A stretch of DNA of 64,000 nucleotides from assembly GCF_000519185.1 (NCBI RefSeq), contig NZ_JAFA01000004.1:333823-397822 (forward strand), in the 5' to 3' direction. The stretch comes from Paraburkholderia nodosa DSM 21604. Its GTDB lineage: Bacteria > Pseudomonadota > Gammaproteobacteria > Burkholderiales > Burkholderiaceae. Of the stretch, positions 48,075-59,880 are shown in pieces. The position numbers were made by a program, and so were the translations under genes. Each line of letters opens with the position of its first letter. Position 1 is the first letter of the stretch. The notes under the pieces were generated by a model. The model saw nothing but the letters and a program-made list of their open reading frames with translations. It was not told the origin of the DNA and searched no databases.

Positions 48075-49001
48075 ATGAAACTGACCGTGCTCGTGCCGAC
48101 CTATCGGCGTCCTGACGATCTGTCGCGCTGTCTTTCGGCGCTGCTGCGCCAGCAGCGCGCGCCCGACGAGATCGTGGTCGTGGCGCGTGCCGACGACGAG
48201 GCGACGCACGCGTGCCTCGCCGAACACGTCACGCCCCGCGTGCTCAACGTGGCGGTGGCCATCGTCGAGGAACCGGGGCAGGTGGCGGCGCTCAATCGCG
48301 GCATCGAGGCCGCGACGGGCGACGTGATCGCCATTACCGACGACGACGCCGCGCCGCGCGCCGATTGGGTCGCGCGCATCGCGGCGGCCTTCGAGTCCGA
48401 CCCGAAGCTCGGTGCGCTGGGCGGCCGCGACTGGGTTCACGAAGGCGGCCGCATGATCGACGGCGAGCGCCCGCTCGTGGGCAAGCTGCAGCGCTCGGGC
48501 CGCATCGTCGGCAATCATCATCTGGGCGCGGGTGGCGCGCGCGAAGTCGATCTGCTCAAGGGCGCGAACATGAGCTATCGGCGCGCGGCGATCGGTGACC
48601 TGCGCTTCGACCGACGCCTGCGCGGCACCGGCGCGCAAACCCATAACGACATGGCGTTCAGCATGAGCGTGAAGCGCTCGGGCTGGAAGCTCGTGTACGA
48701 CCCGCTCGTGGCCGTCGACCATTACCCCGCGCCGCGTCCGGGCGAAGACCCGCGCAACGCGCAGACGCTCGCCTCGATCCGCAACGCCGCCTACAACCTG
48801 CATATCATCCTGCTCGGCCATCTCACGCCGCTGCGCCGCGAAACCGCCTGGTGGTGGTACGCGCTCGTCGGCACGCGTGTGTATCCGGGCCTCGTGCACA
48901 CCGGCCTGAGCGCCGTACGCGGCGATTCCGCGGGCGCGGCGTTTGCACGCTGGCGCGCAGTGCGCGGCGGCGCACGAGAGGCGCGCCGCGCGCTCGTTTG
49001 A
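48075..49001 (+). CDS. bceG: Family 2 glycosyltransferase
   Basis: A 308-residue GT-A enzyme: LTVLVPTYRRPDDLSRCLSA, AALNRGIEAATGDVIAITDD with the metal-binding DDD, then LKGANMSYRRAAI. It adds one sugar to the lipid-linked repeat unit on the cytoplasmic face; which one is not readable. GGGAGGAA precedes the start. The position after bceF agrees with bceG. Confidence 0.88.
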   Translation: MKLTVLVPTYRRPDDLSRCLSALLRQQRAPDEIVVVARADDEATHACLAEHVTPRVLNVAVAIVEEPGQVAALNRGIEAATGDVIAITDDDAAPRADWVARIAAAFESDPKLGALGGRDWVHEGGRMIDGERPLVGKLQRSGRIVGNHHLGAGGAREVDLLKGANMSYRRAAIGDLRFDRRLRGTGAQTHNDMAFSMSVKRSGWKLVYDPLVAVDHYPAPRPGEDPRNAQTLASIRNAAYNLHIILLGHLTPLRRETAWWWYALVGTRVYPGLVHTGLSAVRGDSAGAAFARWRAVRGGAREARRALV

Positions 49002-49035
49002 GCGGCGCGGCCAACGACTACACGGAGGACCCCGA

Positions 49036-50181
49036 ATGAGCGGTACGCAAGTCCACGTCCACCTTTTCTATGGCGCCGATCCGCGCCGCTATCGCAAAGG
49101 CGAGAACATCGGCAGCCTGTACGGCTACCATCACGCGGAATCTGCGGAATTCGCCCTCAATTATGCGCAGGACGCGAGCGAGAGCACGCCCATGCGCTTC
49201 ATGCGGCGCGCACTGAAGGCCGCGTTCGGCTTCGACTTCGTTCATGCGTGGCGCAATCGCCGCGCCATTCTGCAATCCGACGTCATCTGGACGCACACTG
49301 AGCAGGAGCATCTGGCCGTGGCGCTGGTGCTGCTGATGAACGCGAAGAAGGGCGGTGCGCGCCCGCTGCTGCTGGCACAAAGCGTGTGGCTGCTCGACCG
49401 CTGGCCGGGCTATGGCGCGCTGCGCCGTGCGATTTACAAGCGGCTTCTCAAGCGTGCCGATCTGCTCACCACGCTCGCGAGCGAGAATGCCGCGCTGTGC
49501 GGCGAGTATTTCGGGCGCGAGGCGCGTCACGTGCTCTATGGGCTCAATACCAGCGATTTTCCGCTGCGTCCGCCTGCGGAGTGGACGCCGCATACGCCGG
49601 TGCGCGTGGCCGCGATCGGCAACGACCGCGACCGCGACTGGGCCACGCTCGTCAGCGCGCTCGGCAACGATTCGCGCTACCAGGTGCGGATCGCCACGCG
49701 CCGGCGCATGCCGGCATCGGCGCGCGCGGACAACGTCGAAATCGTGCGCGTTTCCGGCATCAAGCAACAGCATGCGCTGTATGACTGGGCGGACATTATC
49801 GTCGTGCCGCTGCGTCCCAACACGCACGCTTCGGGCATCACGGTGATGCTGGAAGCCGCGGCGCTCGGCAAGCCGATGATCGCGACGAAGGTCGGTGCGC
49901 TCGAAGACTACTTCGACGAGACGGCCGCTTCGTATGTCGAGCCGTTCAACGCCCAGCAGTTGCGCGACGCGGCGAATGCGCTCGTCGCCGACCCGGCGCG
50001 TGCGCTCGAACAAGCGCGCGAAGCCTGCGAGCAGTTGCGCACGCGCGATCTCACTACGCAACACTTCGCACGGCAGCACGCGCAACTCACGCGCGAGATG
50101 CTGCACGAGCGCGACGCGCTCAATGGCGAGTCGATTGCGAGCGAACCCCGTGGCCCGGGCGTCGCTGCGCGCGGGATGTGA
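49036..50181 (+). CDS. bceH: Glycosyltransferase (GT4-like, GT-B fold)
   Basis: A 381-residue protein. The C-terminal half shows VRVAAIGNDRDRDWATLVSA, DIIVVPLRPNTHASGITVML and EAAALGKPMIATKVGALEDY, the nucleotide-sugar half of GT-B enzymes of the GT1/GT4 groups. The N-terminal half is atypical and lacks clear acceptor-site motifs. CGGAGGA lies about 10 bases before ATG 49036. The order after bceG agrees with bceH. Confidence 0.85.
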   Translation: MSGTQVHVHLFYGADPRRYRKGENIGSLYGYHHAESAEFALNYAQDASESTPMRFMRRALKAAFGFDFVHAWRNRRAILQSDVIWTHTEQEHLAVALVLLMNAKKGGARPLLLAQSVWLLDRWPGYGALRRAIYKRLLKRADLLTTLASENAALCGEYFGREARHVLYGLNTSDFPLRPPAEWTPHTPVRVAAIGNDRDRDWATLVSALGNDSRYQVRIATRRRMPASARADNVEIVRVSGIKQQHALYDWADIIVVPLRPNTHASGITVMLEAAALGKPMIATKVGALEDYFDETAASYVEPFNAQQLRDAANALVADPARALEQAREACEQLRTRDLTTQHFARQHAQLTREMLHERDALNGESIASEPRGPGVAARGM

Positions 50182-50183
50182 TC

Positions 50184-51665
50184 ATGGACGTCACGACCGC
50201 TATCCCGGCACCCGCGCCGGCGCCTCAGCCGGGCCGCCGCCGCGGCGGCCTGCGCAGCCTGTTCGGCCGCGATACGCTGCCGCCGCTCGCCTTGTGGGTA
50301 TTGACAGCGCTCCTGATCGGCGCGCACCAGGGCACCGTGCTTACGCTGGCGTTTCCCGTGCTCGCGATCGCGGTGGGATTCTGGCTCTACTTCGTGAACC
50401 CGGTGCGCTATATCGGCTTCATGTGGTGGCTGTGGTTCCTGAGCCCCGAAGTGCGGCGCCTCGCCGACTACGGCAAGGGCGGCTTCACGCCGACCAGCCT
50501 CATTCAGGTCGCGCCGCTCGCCGTCACGATGATCAGCGGCATTTCGCTGCTGCGCTACTACCCGATCCTCGGGCAGCGGCGCGGTCTGCCGCTCCTGCTC
50601 GCGCTGCTCGGCATCGGCTATGGGTTCGTGGTGGGCGTGGTGGGGAGCGGTCCGGCCGCGGCAGTCTATGACCTTGCCAACTGGATCTATCCGTTCCTGA
50701 TCGGCTTTCACATCATGGTGCTCACGCGCCAGTACCCCGAGTGCAGCAAGACCATCATCAACACCTTCATCTACGGCATGCTCGTGATGGGCGCGTATGG
50801 TCTCGTGCAATTCTTCATCATGCCGCCGTGGGATGCGATGTGGATGATCGGCTCGGACATGAACTCGCAGGGCGACCCCGTGCCGCTCGGCGTGCGAGTG
50901 TTCAGCACGATGAACTCGTCGGGCCCGTTCGCGTTCGCGATGATGGGTGCGATGGTGTTCGTGATGGCCGCGAAGCATCGCGTGCGCTGGGTCGCGGCGG
51001 CGTTCGGGTTCTTCTCGTTCGCGCTCTCGCTCGTGCGCTCCACCTGGGGCGGCTGGGCGATCGCGATGGTGATCCAGCTGATGAAGTCGAGCAACAAGGT
51101 GCGCATTCGCATCGTCATCAGCGCGGTCGTGCTCGCGGGCGTGTGCGTGCCGCTGCTCACGTTCGGTCCCGTGGCGGACCGCATGCAGCAGCGTCTGAAT
51201 ACGCTCGTGAACCTGAAGGACGACCAGAGCTACGAGGCGCGTAACCAGTTCTATGCCGACTTCGCGAAGAAGGCTTTCACCGACGTGACGGGCGAGGGCC
51301 TCGGCGCCACCGGCGCATCGACCAAGCTCTCCAGCAATAACGGCCAGCTCGGCCAGTACGGCAGCTTCGACAGCGGCGTGATGAACATTCCGTTCGTGCT
51401 GGGCTGGCCCGGCACGCTGCTCTACATGTCGGGCGTGCTGTGGCTGCTCGTGCGCGCGGTGCGGGTGTCGTTTCGTTTTCCCGAGGACCGCTACGTGTGC
51501 GCGTGCCTGAGCCTCGCGATATCGATCTTCGCCATGCTGGTGTTCACCAACTCGCTCGTGGGCACTGGCGGCCTGCTGCTCTTTTCGAGCGTGTTTTCCA
51601 TTCTCAGCGCGGGGCATTGGGCGAAGCTTCAACGCCAGGCCCCGACCACGGAGGTCTCCGATTGA
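50184..51665 (+). CDS. bceI: Exopolysaccharide polymerase (Wzy/O-antigen ligase-like)
   Basis: A 493-residue inner-membrane protein with about ten to eleven helices (first near LALWVLTALLIGAHQG) and a large periplasmic loop around residues 330-400, the Wzy_C/O-antigen polymerase layout (STMNSSGPFAFAMMGAMVF; SLVRSTWGGWAIAMVIQL). It joins flipped repeat units. It starts 2 bases after bceH and its stop overlaps bceJ. Confidence 0.88.
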   Translation: MDVTTAIPAPAPAPQPGRRRGGLRSLFGRDTLPPLALWVLTALLIGAHQGTVLTLAFPVLAIAVGFWLYFVNPVRYIGFMWWLWFLSPEVRRLADYGKGGFTPTSLIQVAPLAVTMISGISLLRYYPILGQRRGLPLLLALLGIGYGFVVGVVGSGPAAAVYDLANWIYPFLIGFHIMVLTRQYPECSKTIINTFIYGMLVMGAYGLVQFFIMPPWDAMWMIGSDMNSQGDPVPLGVRVFSTMNSSGPFAFAMMGAMVFVMAAKHRVRWVAAAFGFFSFALSLVRSTWGGWAIAMVIQLMKSSNKVRIRIVISAVVLAGVCVPLLTFGPVADRMQQRLNTLVNLKDDQSYEARNQFYADFAKKAFTDVTGEGLGATGASTKLSSNNGQLGQYGSFDSGVMNIPFVLGWPGTLLYMSGVLWLLVRAVRVSFRFPEDRYVCACLSLAISIFAMLVFTNSLVGTGGLLLFSSVFSILSAGHWAKLQRQAPTTEVSD

Positions 51666-52882
51666 GAGTCGCAATCGTCACGCATGTCGTGCGCCACAAT
51701 GACGGCCAGGGCCGCGTCAATCATGAAATCGCGCGCGCCGCGCTCGACGAGGGGTTCGAGGTGACGCTGGTCGCCTCGCATGTCGCGCCCGAGCTGCTTG
51801 CCCACCCGAAGGTGAAATGGGTGAGCGTGCAACCGTCGCGCGCGTGGCCCACCAACCTGCTGCGCCAGCAGGTATTCGCGCTGAAGAGCGCGCTGTGGCT
51901 GCGCCGCAACCGGCGCGAATACGACGTGCTCCATGTGAACGGCTTCATCACCTGGGCGCACGCCGACGTCAACACCGCGCACTTCGTACACGGCGGCTGG
52001 GCGCGCAGCAAGTATTACCCGTTCGGTCTCACGCGCGGTGTGTGGTCCGCTTACCAGTTCGTCTACACGCGCGCCAATGCGGTGCTGGAGCGCTGGGCGT
52101 ACCGGCGCTCGCGCGTGATCGCGGCCGTTTCGCGCAAGGTCGCCGACGAAATTCGCGCCTCGGGCGGCAACCCCGTGGAGCGGCTCGACGTGATCTACAA
52201 CGGCGTGGACACGCGCGGCTTCTCGGCCGCGAGCGCGGACCGCGCAAAGTTCTCGCTGCCCGCCGACGCTTTCCTGCTGCTTTTCGTGGGCGATCTGCGC
52301 ACGCCGCGCAAGAACCTCGGCACGGTGCTGCATGCCATGAAGCAGATGCCCGGGAACGTGCATCTGGCCGTGGCGGGCTACCTGCCGGGCAGCCCGTATC
52401 CCGATCTCGCACGCGAGCTGGGCATCGAGTCGCGGGTCCATTTTCTCGGCCTCGTGAGCGAGATGCCCACGCTCATGCGCTCCGTCGATACTTACGTCTT
52501 TCCTTCGCGCTACGAAGCAATGAGCCTTTCGCTGCTCGAAGCGATGGCGGCGGGCTTGCCCGTCGTCACCGCGCGCACGGCCGGCGGTGCGGAAATCATC
52601 ACGCCCGATTGCGGCATCGTGCTCGAAGACCCCGACGACGTACCGGCGCTCGCCAACGCCGTGAAAACGCTCGCCACCGACACGCCGCGCCGCCTCGCGA
52701 TGGGCGAGGCCGCGGCGGAGCTGGCCTCGCAGTTTGGCTGGGCGCGCATGGCCGCGCAGTACATCGCGCTCTACCGACAACTGGCCGGCGACGCGAGCGA
52801 GGCCGTGCGCCGCGAAGAACCCGCATTCGCCGCTGCGACGCTGACGGGCGGGCAATCGCTCCAGCGCGCAGACACCCCCTGA
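51662..52882 (+). CDS. bceJ: Family 4 glycosyltransferase, TTG start
   Basis: A 406-residue GT-B enzyme: VAIVTHVVRHNDGQGRVNHE, VIYNGVDTRGFS, LLFVGDLRTPRKNLGTVLHA, YVFPSRYEAMSLSLLEAMAA (EX7E motif) and LPVVTARTAGGAEI. There is no suitable ATG; TTG at 51662 is taken because CGGAGGT lies 7 bases upstream and the Rossmann strand begins right after. TTG overlaps the TGA of bceI, suggesting coupled and perhaps limited translation. Confidence 0.88.
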   Translation: MRVAIVTHVVRHNDGQGRVNHEIARAALDEGFEVTLVASHVAPELLAHPKVKWVSVQPSRAWPTNLLRQQVFALKSALWLRRNRREYDVLHVNGFITWAHADVNTAHFVHGGWARSKYYPFGLTRGVWSAYQFVYTRANAVLERWAYRRSRVIAAVSRKVADEIRASGGNPVERLDVIYNGVDTRGFSAASADRAKFSLPADAFLLLFVGDLRTPRKNLGTVLHAMKQMPGNVHLAVAGYLPGSPYPDLARELGIESRVHFLGLVSEMPTLMRSVDTYVFPSRYEAMSLSLLEAMAAGLPVVTARTAGGAEIITPDCGIVLEDPDDVPALANAVKTLATDTPRRLAMGEAAAELASQFGWARMAAQYIALYRQLAGDASEAVRREEPAFAAATLTGGQSLQRADTP

Positions 52883-52913
52883 TAACCGCATACGTGCAGA
52901 ATAAGGACACGCG

Positions 52914-54071
52914 ATGACCACACAATCCATTCAATCGCTACAGATCGGCATGCACTGGTTTCCCGAGCGCGCAGGCGGTCTCGACCGCATGTACTACTCG
53001 CTCGTCGGCGCGCTGCCCGGTGCGGGCGTGCGCGTGCGCGGCGTGGTGGCCGGCTCGCCCAAGGTGGCCGAGGACAGCGGCGGCGCGATTCACGGCTTCG
53101 GCTCCGCTTCGCGCTCGCTGCCGTTTCGCCTCATGGATGCGCGCCGCGCGCTGCGCAGCGAAATTCGCCGCCACCGTCCCGACGTGATTTCCTCGCACTT
53201 CGCGCTTTACACCTTCCCCGGCCTCGACGTCACGCGCGGCATTCCGCAGGTTTCGCACTTCCAGGGCCCGTGGGCCGACGAAAGCTTCGTGGAAGGCGCG
53301 GCCACGCTGAGCCAGCGCATCAAGCACTCGCTGGAGCAGTCGGTGTATGAGCGCTCCTCGCGGCTCATCGTGCTGTCGAAGGCGTTTGGCGACATTCTCA
53401 CGCGCCGCTACGGCATTTCGCCCGAGCGCGTGCGCATCGTGCCGGGTTGCGTGGATACGGCGCATTTCGACCCGGCCTGCACGACGGCGGAAGCGCGCCT
53501 GAAGCTCCAGTTGCCGCAAGGCCGCCCGATCATCCTCGCCGTGCGCCGCCTCGTGCGCCGTATGGGCCTCGAAGATCTGATCGACGCGATCAAGATGGTG
53601 AAGCAACGCCACCCGGACGTGCTCCTGCTGATCGCGGGGCGAGGCCGTCTGGAGTCCGAACTTCAGCAGCGTATCGACGAAGCGGGGCTGGCCGACAACG
53701 TGAAGCTGCTCGGTTTCGTGCCCGACGCGCACCTGCCTTCGCTCTATCGCGCGGCCACGCTGAGCGTGGTGCCGACGGTTGCGCTGGAAGGCTTCGGCCT
53801 GATTACGGTGGAGTCGCTCTCCGCGGGTACGCCGGTTCTGGTGACGCCGGTGGGCGGTCTGCCGGAGGCGGTGGCCGGTCTGTCACAGGATCTCGTGCTG
53901 CCGAGCACGGGCGCGGACGCGATCGCCGATGGCATCGACGGCGCGCTCTCGGGCCGCATCAAGCTGCCGGATGAAGAGGCATGCAAGGCGTATGCGCGCG
54001 AGCATTTCGACAACGCCGTGATCGCGAAGCGCGTCGCCGGTGTCTACGCGGAAGGAATCGCCGCTCACTGA
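52914..54071 (+). CDS. bceK: Family 4 glycosyltransferase
   Basis: A 385-residue GT-B enzyme: IGMHWFPERAGGLDRMYYSL (glycine-rich acceptor loop), RLIVLSKAFGDIL, RVRIVPGCVDTAHFDP, ILAVRRLVRRMGLEDLIDAI and LEGFGLITVESLSAGTPVLV with the EX7E pattern. It transfers one sugar to the growing repeat unit; the sugar is not readable. AAGGA precedes the start. It is the last gene of the rightward bceB-K operon, closed by a terminator. Confidence 0.88.
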   Translation: MTTQSIQSLQIGMHWFPERAGGLDRMYYSLVGALPGAGVRVRGVVAGSPKVAEDSGGAIHGFGSASRSLPFRLMDARRALRSEIRRHRPDVISSHFALYTFPGLDVTRGIPQVSHFQGPWADESFVEGAATLSQRIKHSLEQSVYERSSRLIVLSKAFGDILTRRYGISPERVRIVPGCVDTAHFDPACTTAEARLKLQLPQGRPIILAVRRLVRRMGLEDLIDAIKMVKQRHPDVLLLIAGRGRLESELQQRIDEAGLADNVKLLGFVPDAHLPSLYRAATLSVVPTVALEGFGLITVESLSAGTPVLVTPVGGLPEAVAGLSQDLVLPSTGADAIADGIDGALSGRIKLPDEEACKAYAREHFDNAVIAKRVAGVYAEGIAAH

Positions 54072-54093
54072 AGCGGGTCGATCGACCGAAAGA

Positions 54094-54121
54094 AAACCGC
54101 CGCTCGGGAGAGCGGCGGTTT
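54094..54121. terminator. Bidirectional terminator between bceK and bceM
   Basis: AAACCGCCGCT (54094-54104), loop CGGGAG, AGCGGCGGTTT (54111-54121) followed by ATTTG; preceded by GAAA so usable from both sides. It ends bceB-K rightward and bceO-N-M leftward. Confidence 0.85.
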
Positions 54122-54152
54122 ATTTGTAGAACAAGAGTCAGCAAGCAGAGCG

Positions 54153-56169
<2,017 letters not shown>

Positions 56170-56176
56170 TCAGGAA

Positions 56177-57271
56177 TTACGATTGCGGGCTCGACTGGCT
56201 CACACGCGCAGTAAGGTCGACCGGCTCAGCCGCAGAGCGGCGGCGCGGTCCGCGCGTGAGGCGGCGCTCGAAGAGAAACCAGCTCGCGCTTGCATAAGCG
56301 AGCGTGAGGACGAGCGCAATCGCGGCGCTCTGGATGCGGCCGTAGTGGAGCGGCCACACGGCATACAGAATCGTGAGGTGAATGAGGTAGATCGTGTAGC
56401 TGATCGTGCCGATATACACGAGCACCGGGTTGGACAGCAGGCGCCGCACGATGCCTTTCGACTGCAGTGCAAACACGACGATGGAGGTGCAGAGCACGAG
56501 CGAAACGCTATAGAGCATGGCGTTGGAAAGCGGCGTGTTCATGCCTCGAAAGCGCGGGTAGTGCAGGTGCAGCCAGGCCAGCACGCCGAGCGCCGCGAAA
56601 AAGAGCACGGCGGCCGGCCACTTGAAGGGCTCGAGCGCATTGCGGTCGCGGCGCACGAGCACGGCGAGCAGCGCGCCGGCGGCCAGCAGGTCCATGCGGA
56701 ACGGCGTGAGGTAGTAAATCGGCCAGTACGAGTCGAACCACGGCGTCGCGACGGCGCGCAGCACGGGCACGAGAAAGATGAGCGCGGCGGCCACCACGGC
56801 CATGAGCCGTTGGGGCAGGAGCAGCACGACGAAGGGCCAGACGATGTAGAACTGCTCTTCGACGGCAAGCGACCAGAGGATGTTGAGGCTGTCGTGTCCG
56901 CTCTGGCCGAGTGCGTCGCCGATATTGGTGGCGAAGAATGCATACCACGGCCAGTAGTGCGCCCAGCCGAAGCCGAACAGCAGCGACGAAACGATGAGCA
57001 GCAGCACGTAGGGCGGCAGGATACGGCGCACCCGGCGCGCATAAAAGTAGCTGAAATACGATTGCCCGCGCGCCTTGCGCTCGAGCAGGATGCCGGTGAT
57101 GAGAAAGCCGCTCAGCACGAAGAACAGGTCGACGCCCATCCACAACGGCGCGCGCAGCGCGTGCTGCGCGAACACGGCGAGCACGGCGAAGGCACGCAGG
57201 CCGTCCAGCTGGACGATGCGGTGGGAATGGTTGGCGGGGCCTTGTTGATTGACTAGGCGGCTAACGGTCAT
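56177..57271 (-). CDS. bceO: Membrane O-acyltransferase (acyltransferase 3 family)
   Basis: A 364-residue protein with about ten helices. The family start is RIVQLDGLRAFAVLAVFAQH (catalytic His in FAQHA) and VDLFFVLSGFLITGILLERK, with RRVRRILPPYVLLL following; this is the OafA/NodX type that adds acetyl or other acyl groups to exopolysaccharide sugars. Start 57271 is set by GGAG five bases before the ATG; the upstream frame to 57295 is ignored. First gene of the leftward operon with bceN (37 bases apart) and bceM. Confidence 0.88.
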   Translation of the reverse strand: MTVSRLVNQQGPANHSHRIVQLDGLRAFAVLAVFAQHALRAPLWMGVDLFFVLSGFLITGILLERKARGQSYFSYFYARRVRRILPPYVLLLIVSSLLFGFGWAHYWPWYAFFATNIGDALGQSGHDSLNILWSLAVEEQFYIVWPFVVLLLPQRLMAVVAAALIFLVPVLRAVATPWFDSYWPIYYLTPFRMDLLAAGALLAVLVRRDRNALEPFKWPAAVLFFAALGVLAWLHLHYPRFRGMNTPLSNAMLYSVSLVLCTSIVVFALQSKGIVRRLLSNPVLVYIGTISYTIYLIHLTILYAVWPLHYGRIQSAAIALVLTLAYASASWFLFERRLTRGPRRRSAAEPVDLTARVSQSSPQS

Positions 57272-57627
57272 CGGTTCTCCGGTGGGTTCATGCATGCGCG
57301 ATTGCTTCGCGATTCATTCTAGAAAGAATTAAATGTTCAAAAAGCGGAAATATATTGATTCCGGATTTTTGAATTTAAATGCCGGAATTCGCGCGATATG
57401 AAATGCGTATTGCCTTTTGGAAATCGGGCTGGACCCCGCCGAACGCCGTTCTGCATGGGCTTTCCGGCGAGGTGTCGGTGTTTGAGAATTTATTTCCGGA
57501 TGATTCAGAAATGGGTCATAAATACTGAATTTTTTTGAATTATTTTCCCTTTTTTGGAGGCGATTTTTCACGCGGTTTGTACGGCATGATCCTGGCAGAT
57601 TGCCGTCACCAGACCGGAGGAATTGCC
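57272..57627. promoter_or_regulatory. AT-rich divergent control region bceO / beta-propeller gene
   Basis: 356 bases, rich in A/T at 57320-57400 and 57480-57560, with no gene. GCCGGAAT occurs at 57381-57388 and TTCCGGAT variants at 57358 and 57494, as in the bceA/bceB region. CGGAGGAATTGCC before the TTG at 57628 is a strong ribosome-binding site. Promoters in both directions are expected. Confidence 0.5.
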
Positions 57628-59850
57628 TTGCCGTTATCGAATCCCGATCGCCGCTTGCGCAGGACGTTGGCATTGGCCGCGATGTGCACGTTTATCTGCA
57701 CGTCGTCGGTTCAGACCATCGCCGCGCCGCAACTCAACGTGACGACCTCGTGGATCGGCAATAGCTTTGGCAACGGCCAGGGCACGTGGATGCAAATCAA
57801 CGTCACGGCCATCGCCGTCACGCCCGAAGGCAAGGTGTTCACCAACGCGCCGTGGGACGAGAGCGGCGCCGAGATCAGCGCGTACCAGGACGGCAAGCCG
57901 CTCGGCTTTGCCGGCGGCACGCACGGCTGGGGCGGCGCCGGCGGCAATGCCGTGGCCGTGAACCATCGCTATCTGTATGCGGCGGTTGGCGTGGGCAACG
58001 AGAAGGGGCATCTCGTCGGCAGCGGTATCTGGCCCGCGAAGGGCAGCCAGTGGTATGGCATCACGCGCCGGCCGCTCGACGAGCCCAAGCGCGCCGCCGC
58101 GTTTCAGGCTTCGCCCGATCCGCTCAATCCGCATGCGCAGCTTTCCGCGTCGTTCCTCAAGATCAACGAGGTGCCCACCGGCACGCATGCCGACATTGGC
58201 GGACTCGCGGCGACGGATTCGACGCTCTATGTGAGCAACACGCCGATGAACCGCATCGAGGTGTACGACGCGAACTCGATGCAGCGCAAGGCGCAATGGG
58301 ACGTGCAGGCGCCGGGCCGTATCGCGCTCGCGGCCGACGGGTCGGTGTGGGTGCTGACGGGCGCCGAAGCGGATAAGGGCGACGCTCGCCCACGCGTCGA
58401 ACATTACTCGGCGGACGGCAAGCGCCTCGACGACACGCTCGCGCTGCCCGACGATTCGGTGCCGGTGGATCTCGCGTTCGATTCGCAGCAACGCCTGCTG
58501 ATCGCCGATAACGGGCCGCGCCAGCAGATCCTCATCTTCACGCGCAACGGCAAGACGTGGACGCAGAGCGCCACGCTCGGCGAACGCGGCGGCATCTTCT
58601 CGGGCGTCGCGGGCCGGCCGGGCCCGGGCCGCTTCAATGGCCTCACGGGCGTTGGCACCGATGCGCACGGGAACATCTACGTCTCGACGAATGGTGTCGG
58701 GCCGCAGCACGACGACAGCATCGGCGCGGGCCTTGGCGCGACGCTGGAGGCCTATACGCCTGCCGGCAAGCGCCTCTGGAACCTGGAAGGCCTGCTGTTC
58801 GTGGACGGCGCGTGGGTGGACCCGCAGCGTCCCAACAGCGTCTATACGGGCAACAAACGCTTCGAACTCGACTTGTCGAAGCCGCCGGGGCAGGACTCGA
58901 AATATGTCGGATTCCTGTCCAATCGTTTCCGCTATCCCGACGACCCGGTCTTTCACACCGATCAGTGGCCGGGTCTGCCTACCGCGCGCGCGTTGAACGG
59001 GCACACGTTCCTGTTCCTCACCGACATGTACGCGGACCACCTGAAGATCTACCGCTTCGACGCGCAGCGCGACGGCGAGACCGCGATTCCCTCGGGACTC
59101 ATCGCGGGCCGCGGCCGCGGGGTGCAGAACGTGCCGAACGCGCCGCCCGACGGTGACTGGATCTGGCGCGACGCGAACGGCAACGGTGCGCTCGACGCCG
59201 ACGAATTCACGCGCAATCCGGGCCGCGACCATCTGGCGGGCGGCTGGGGCTGGTGGATCGACACGCGCGGCGACATCTGGCGCGCGCGCGACAACAAGGG
59301 CATCTGGCGCTTCCGCTTTGGCGGGCTCGACGCGAAGGGCAACCCGATCTACTCGTACGACAAGCTCGACAAGTACGCGATTCCCGCGCCGTTCACCGAA
59401 GTGCATCGCGCGATCTACGAGCCGCAAACCGACACGCTCTACGTGACGGGCTACACCGCCGATGCGCCGCACGATCCCGGCTTCTGGAAGGAAGCGGGGC
59501 GCGTGCTGGTGCGCTACGACAAGTGGTCGAGCGGCCACCCCGAGCAGCACTACATGCTGCGCCTGCCGTGGGACCCGAAGGCGAAGCCGCCTGTCACGCC
59601 CGCGGGGCTCACGGTGGAAGGCCAGTACGTGTTCGTGGTCGAGCCCGCGGGCAACGTCCACGTGTACGACAAGGACAGCGCGAAAGAGATCGGCACCTTC
59701 GGACCGGGCGCGGAAGTGGGCAACACCTCGGGTTGGGTCGACGTGCCGTTCGGGATCACCGCGCATCGCGAAGCGAACGGCGAATACCTCGTGTTCGTCG
59801 AGGAAGACGCGCGCGGCAAGGTGCTCATGTACCGCTGGAAACCGGCCTGA
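57628..59850 (+). CDS. Secreted beta-propeller protein with EF-hand loop, TTG start
   Basis: A 740-residue exported protein. Start TTG at 57628 is taken because GGAGGA lies six bases upstream and a signal peptide begins there (RTLALAAMCTFICTSSVQTI); in-frame extension to 57535 has no such support. Repeated blades (IGGLAATDSTLYVSNTPMNR, GRIALAADGSVWVLTG, VDLAFDSQQRLLIADNG) indicate an NHL/SMP-30-like propeller. At 515-526 the loop DANGNGALDADE fits a calcium-binding EF-hand exactly. It is co-oriented with bceQ and 30 bases before it, in the place of bceP in other bce-II clusters. A periplasmic or extracellular role on the polysaccharide is inferred; catalytic residues are not identified. Confidence 0.75.
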   Translation: MPLSNPDRRLRRTLALAAMCTFICTSSVQTIAAPQLNVTTSWIGNSFGNGQGTWMQINVTAIAVTPEGKVFTNAPWDESGAEISAYQDGKPLGFAGGTHGWGGAGGNAVAVNHRYLYAAVGVGNEKGHLVGSGIWPAKGSQWYGITRRPLDEPKRAAAFQASPDPLNPHAQLSASFLKINEVPTGTHADIGGLAATDSTLYVSNTPMNRIEVYDANSMQRKAQWDVQAPGRIALAADGSVWVLTGAEADKGDARPRVEHYSADGKRLDDTLALPDDSVPVDLAFDSQQRLLIADNGPRQQILIFTRNGKTWTQSATLGERGGIFSGVAGRPGPGRFNGLTGVGTDAHGNIYVSTNGVGPQHDDSIGAGLGATLEAYTPAGKRLWNLEGLLFVDGAWVDPQRPNSVYTGNKRFELDLSKPPGQDSKYVGFLSNRFRYPDDPVFHTDQWPGLPTARALNGHTFLFLTDMYADHLKIYRFDAQRDGETAIPSGLIAGRGRGVQNVPNAPPDGDWIWRDANGNGALDADEFTRNPGRDHLAGGWGWWIDTRGDIWRARDNKGIWRFRFGGLDAKGNPIYSYDKLDKYAIPAPFTEVHRAIYEPQTDTLYVTGYTADAPHDPGFWKEAGRVLVRYDKWSSGHPEQHYMLRLPWDPKAKPPVTPAGLTVEGQYVFVVEPAGNVHVYDKDSAKEIGTFGPGAEVGNTSGWVDVPFGITAHREANGEYLVFVEEDARGKVLMYRWKPA

Positions 59851-59880
59851 CCCGTTACGGGCCACGCAACTGGATACCTA

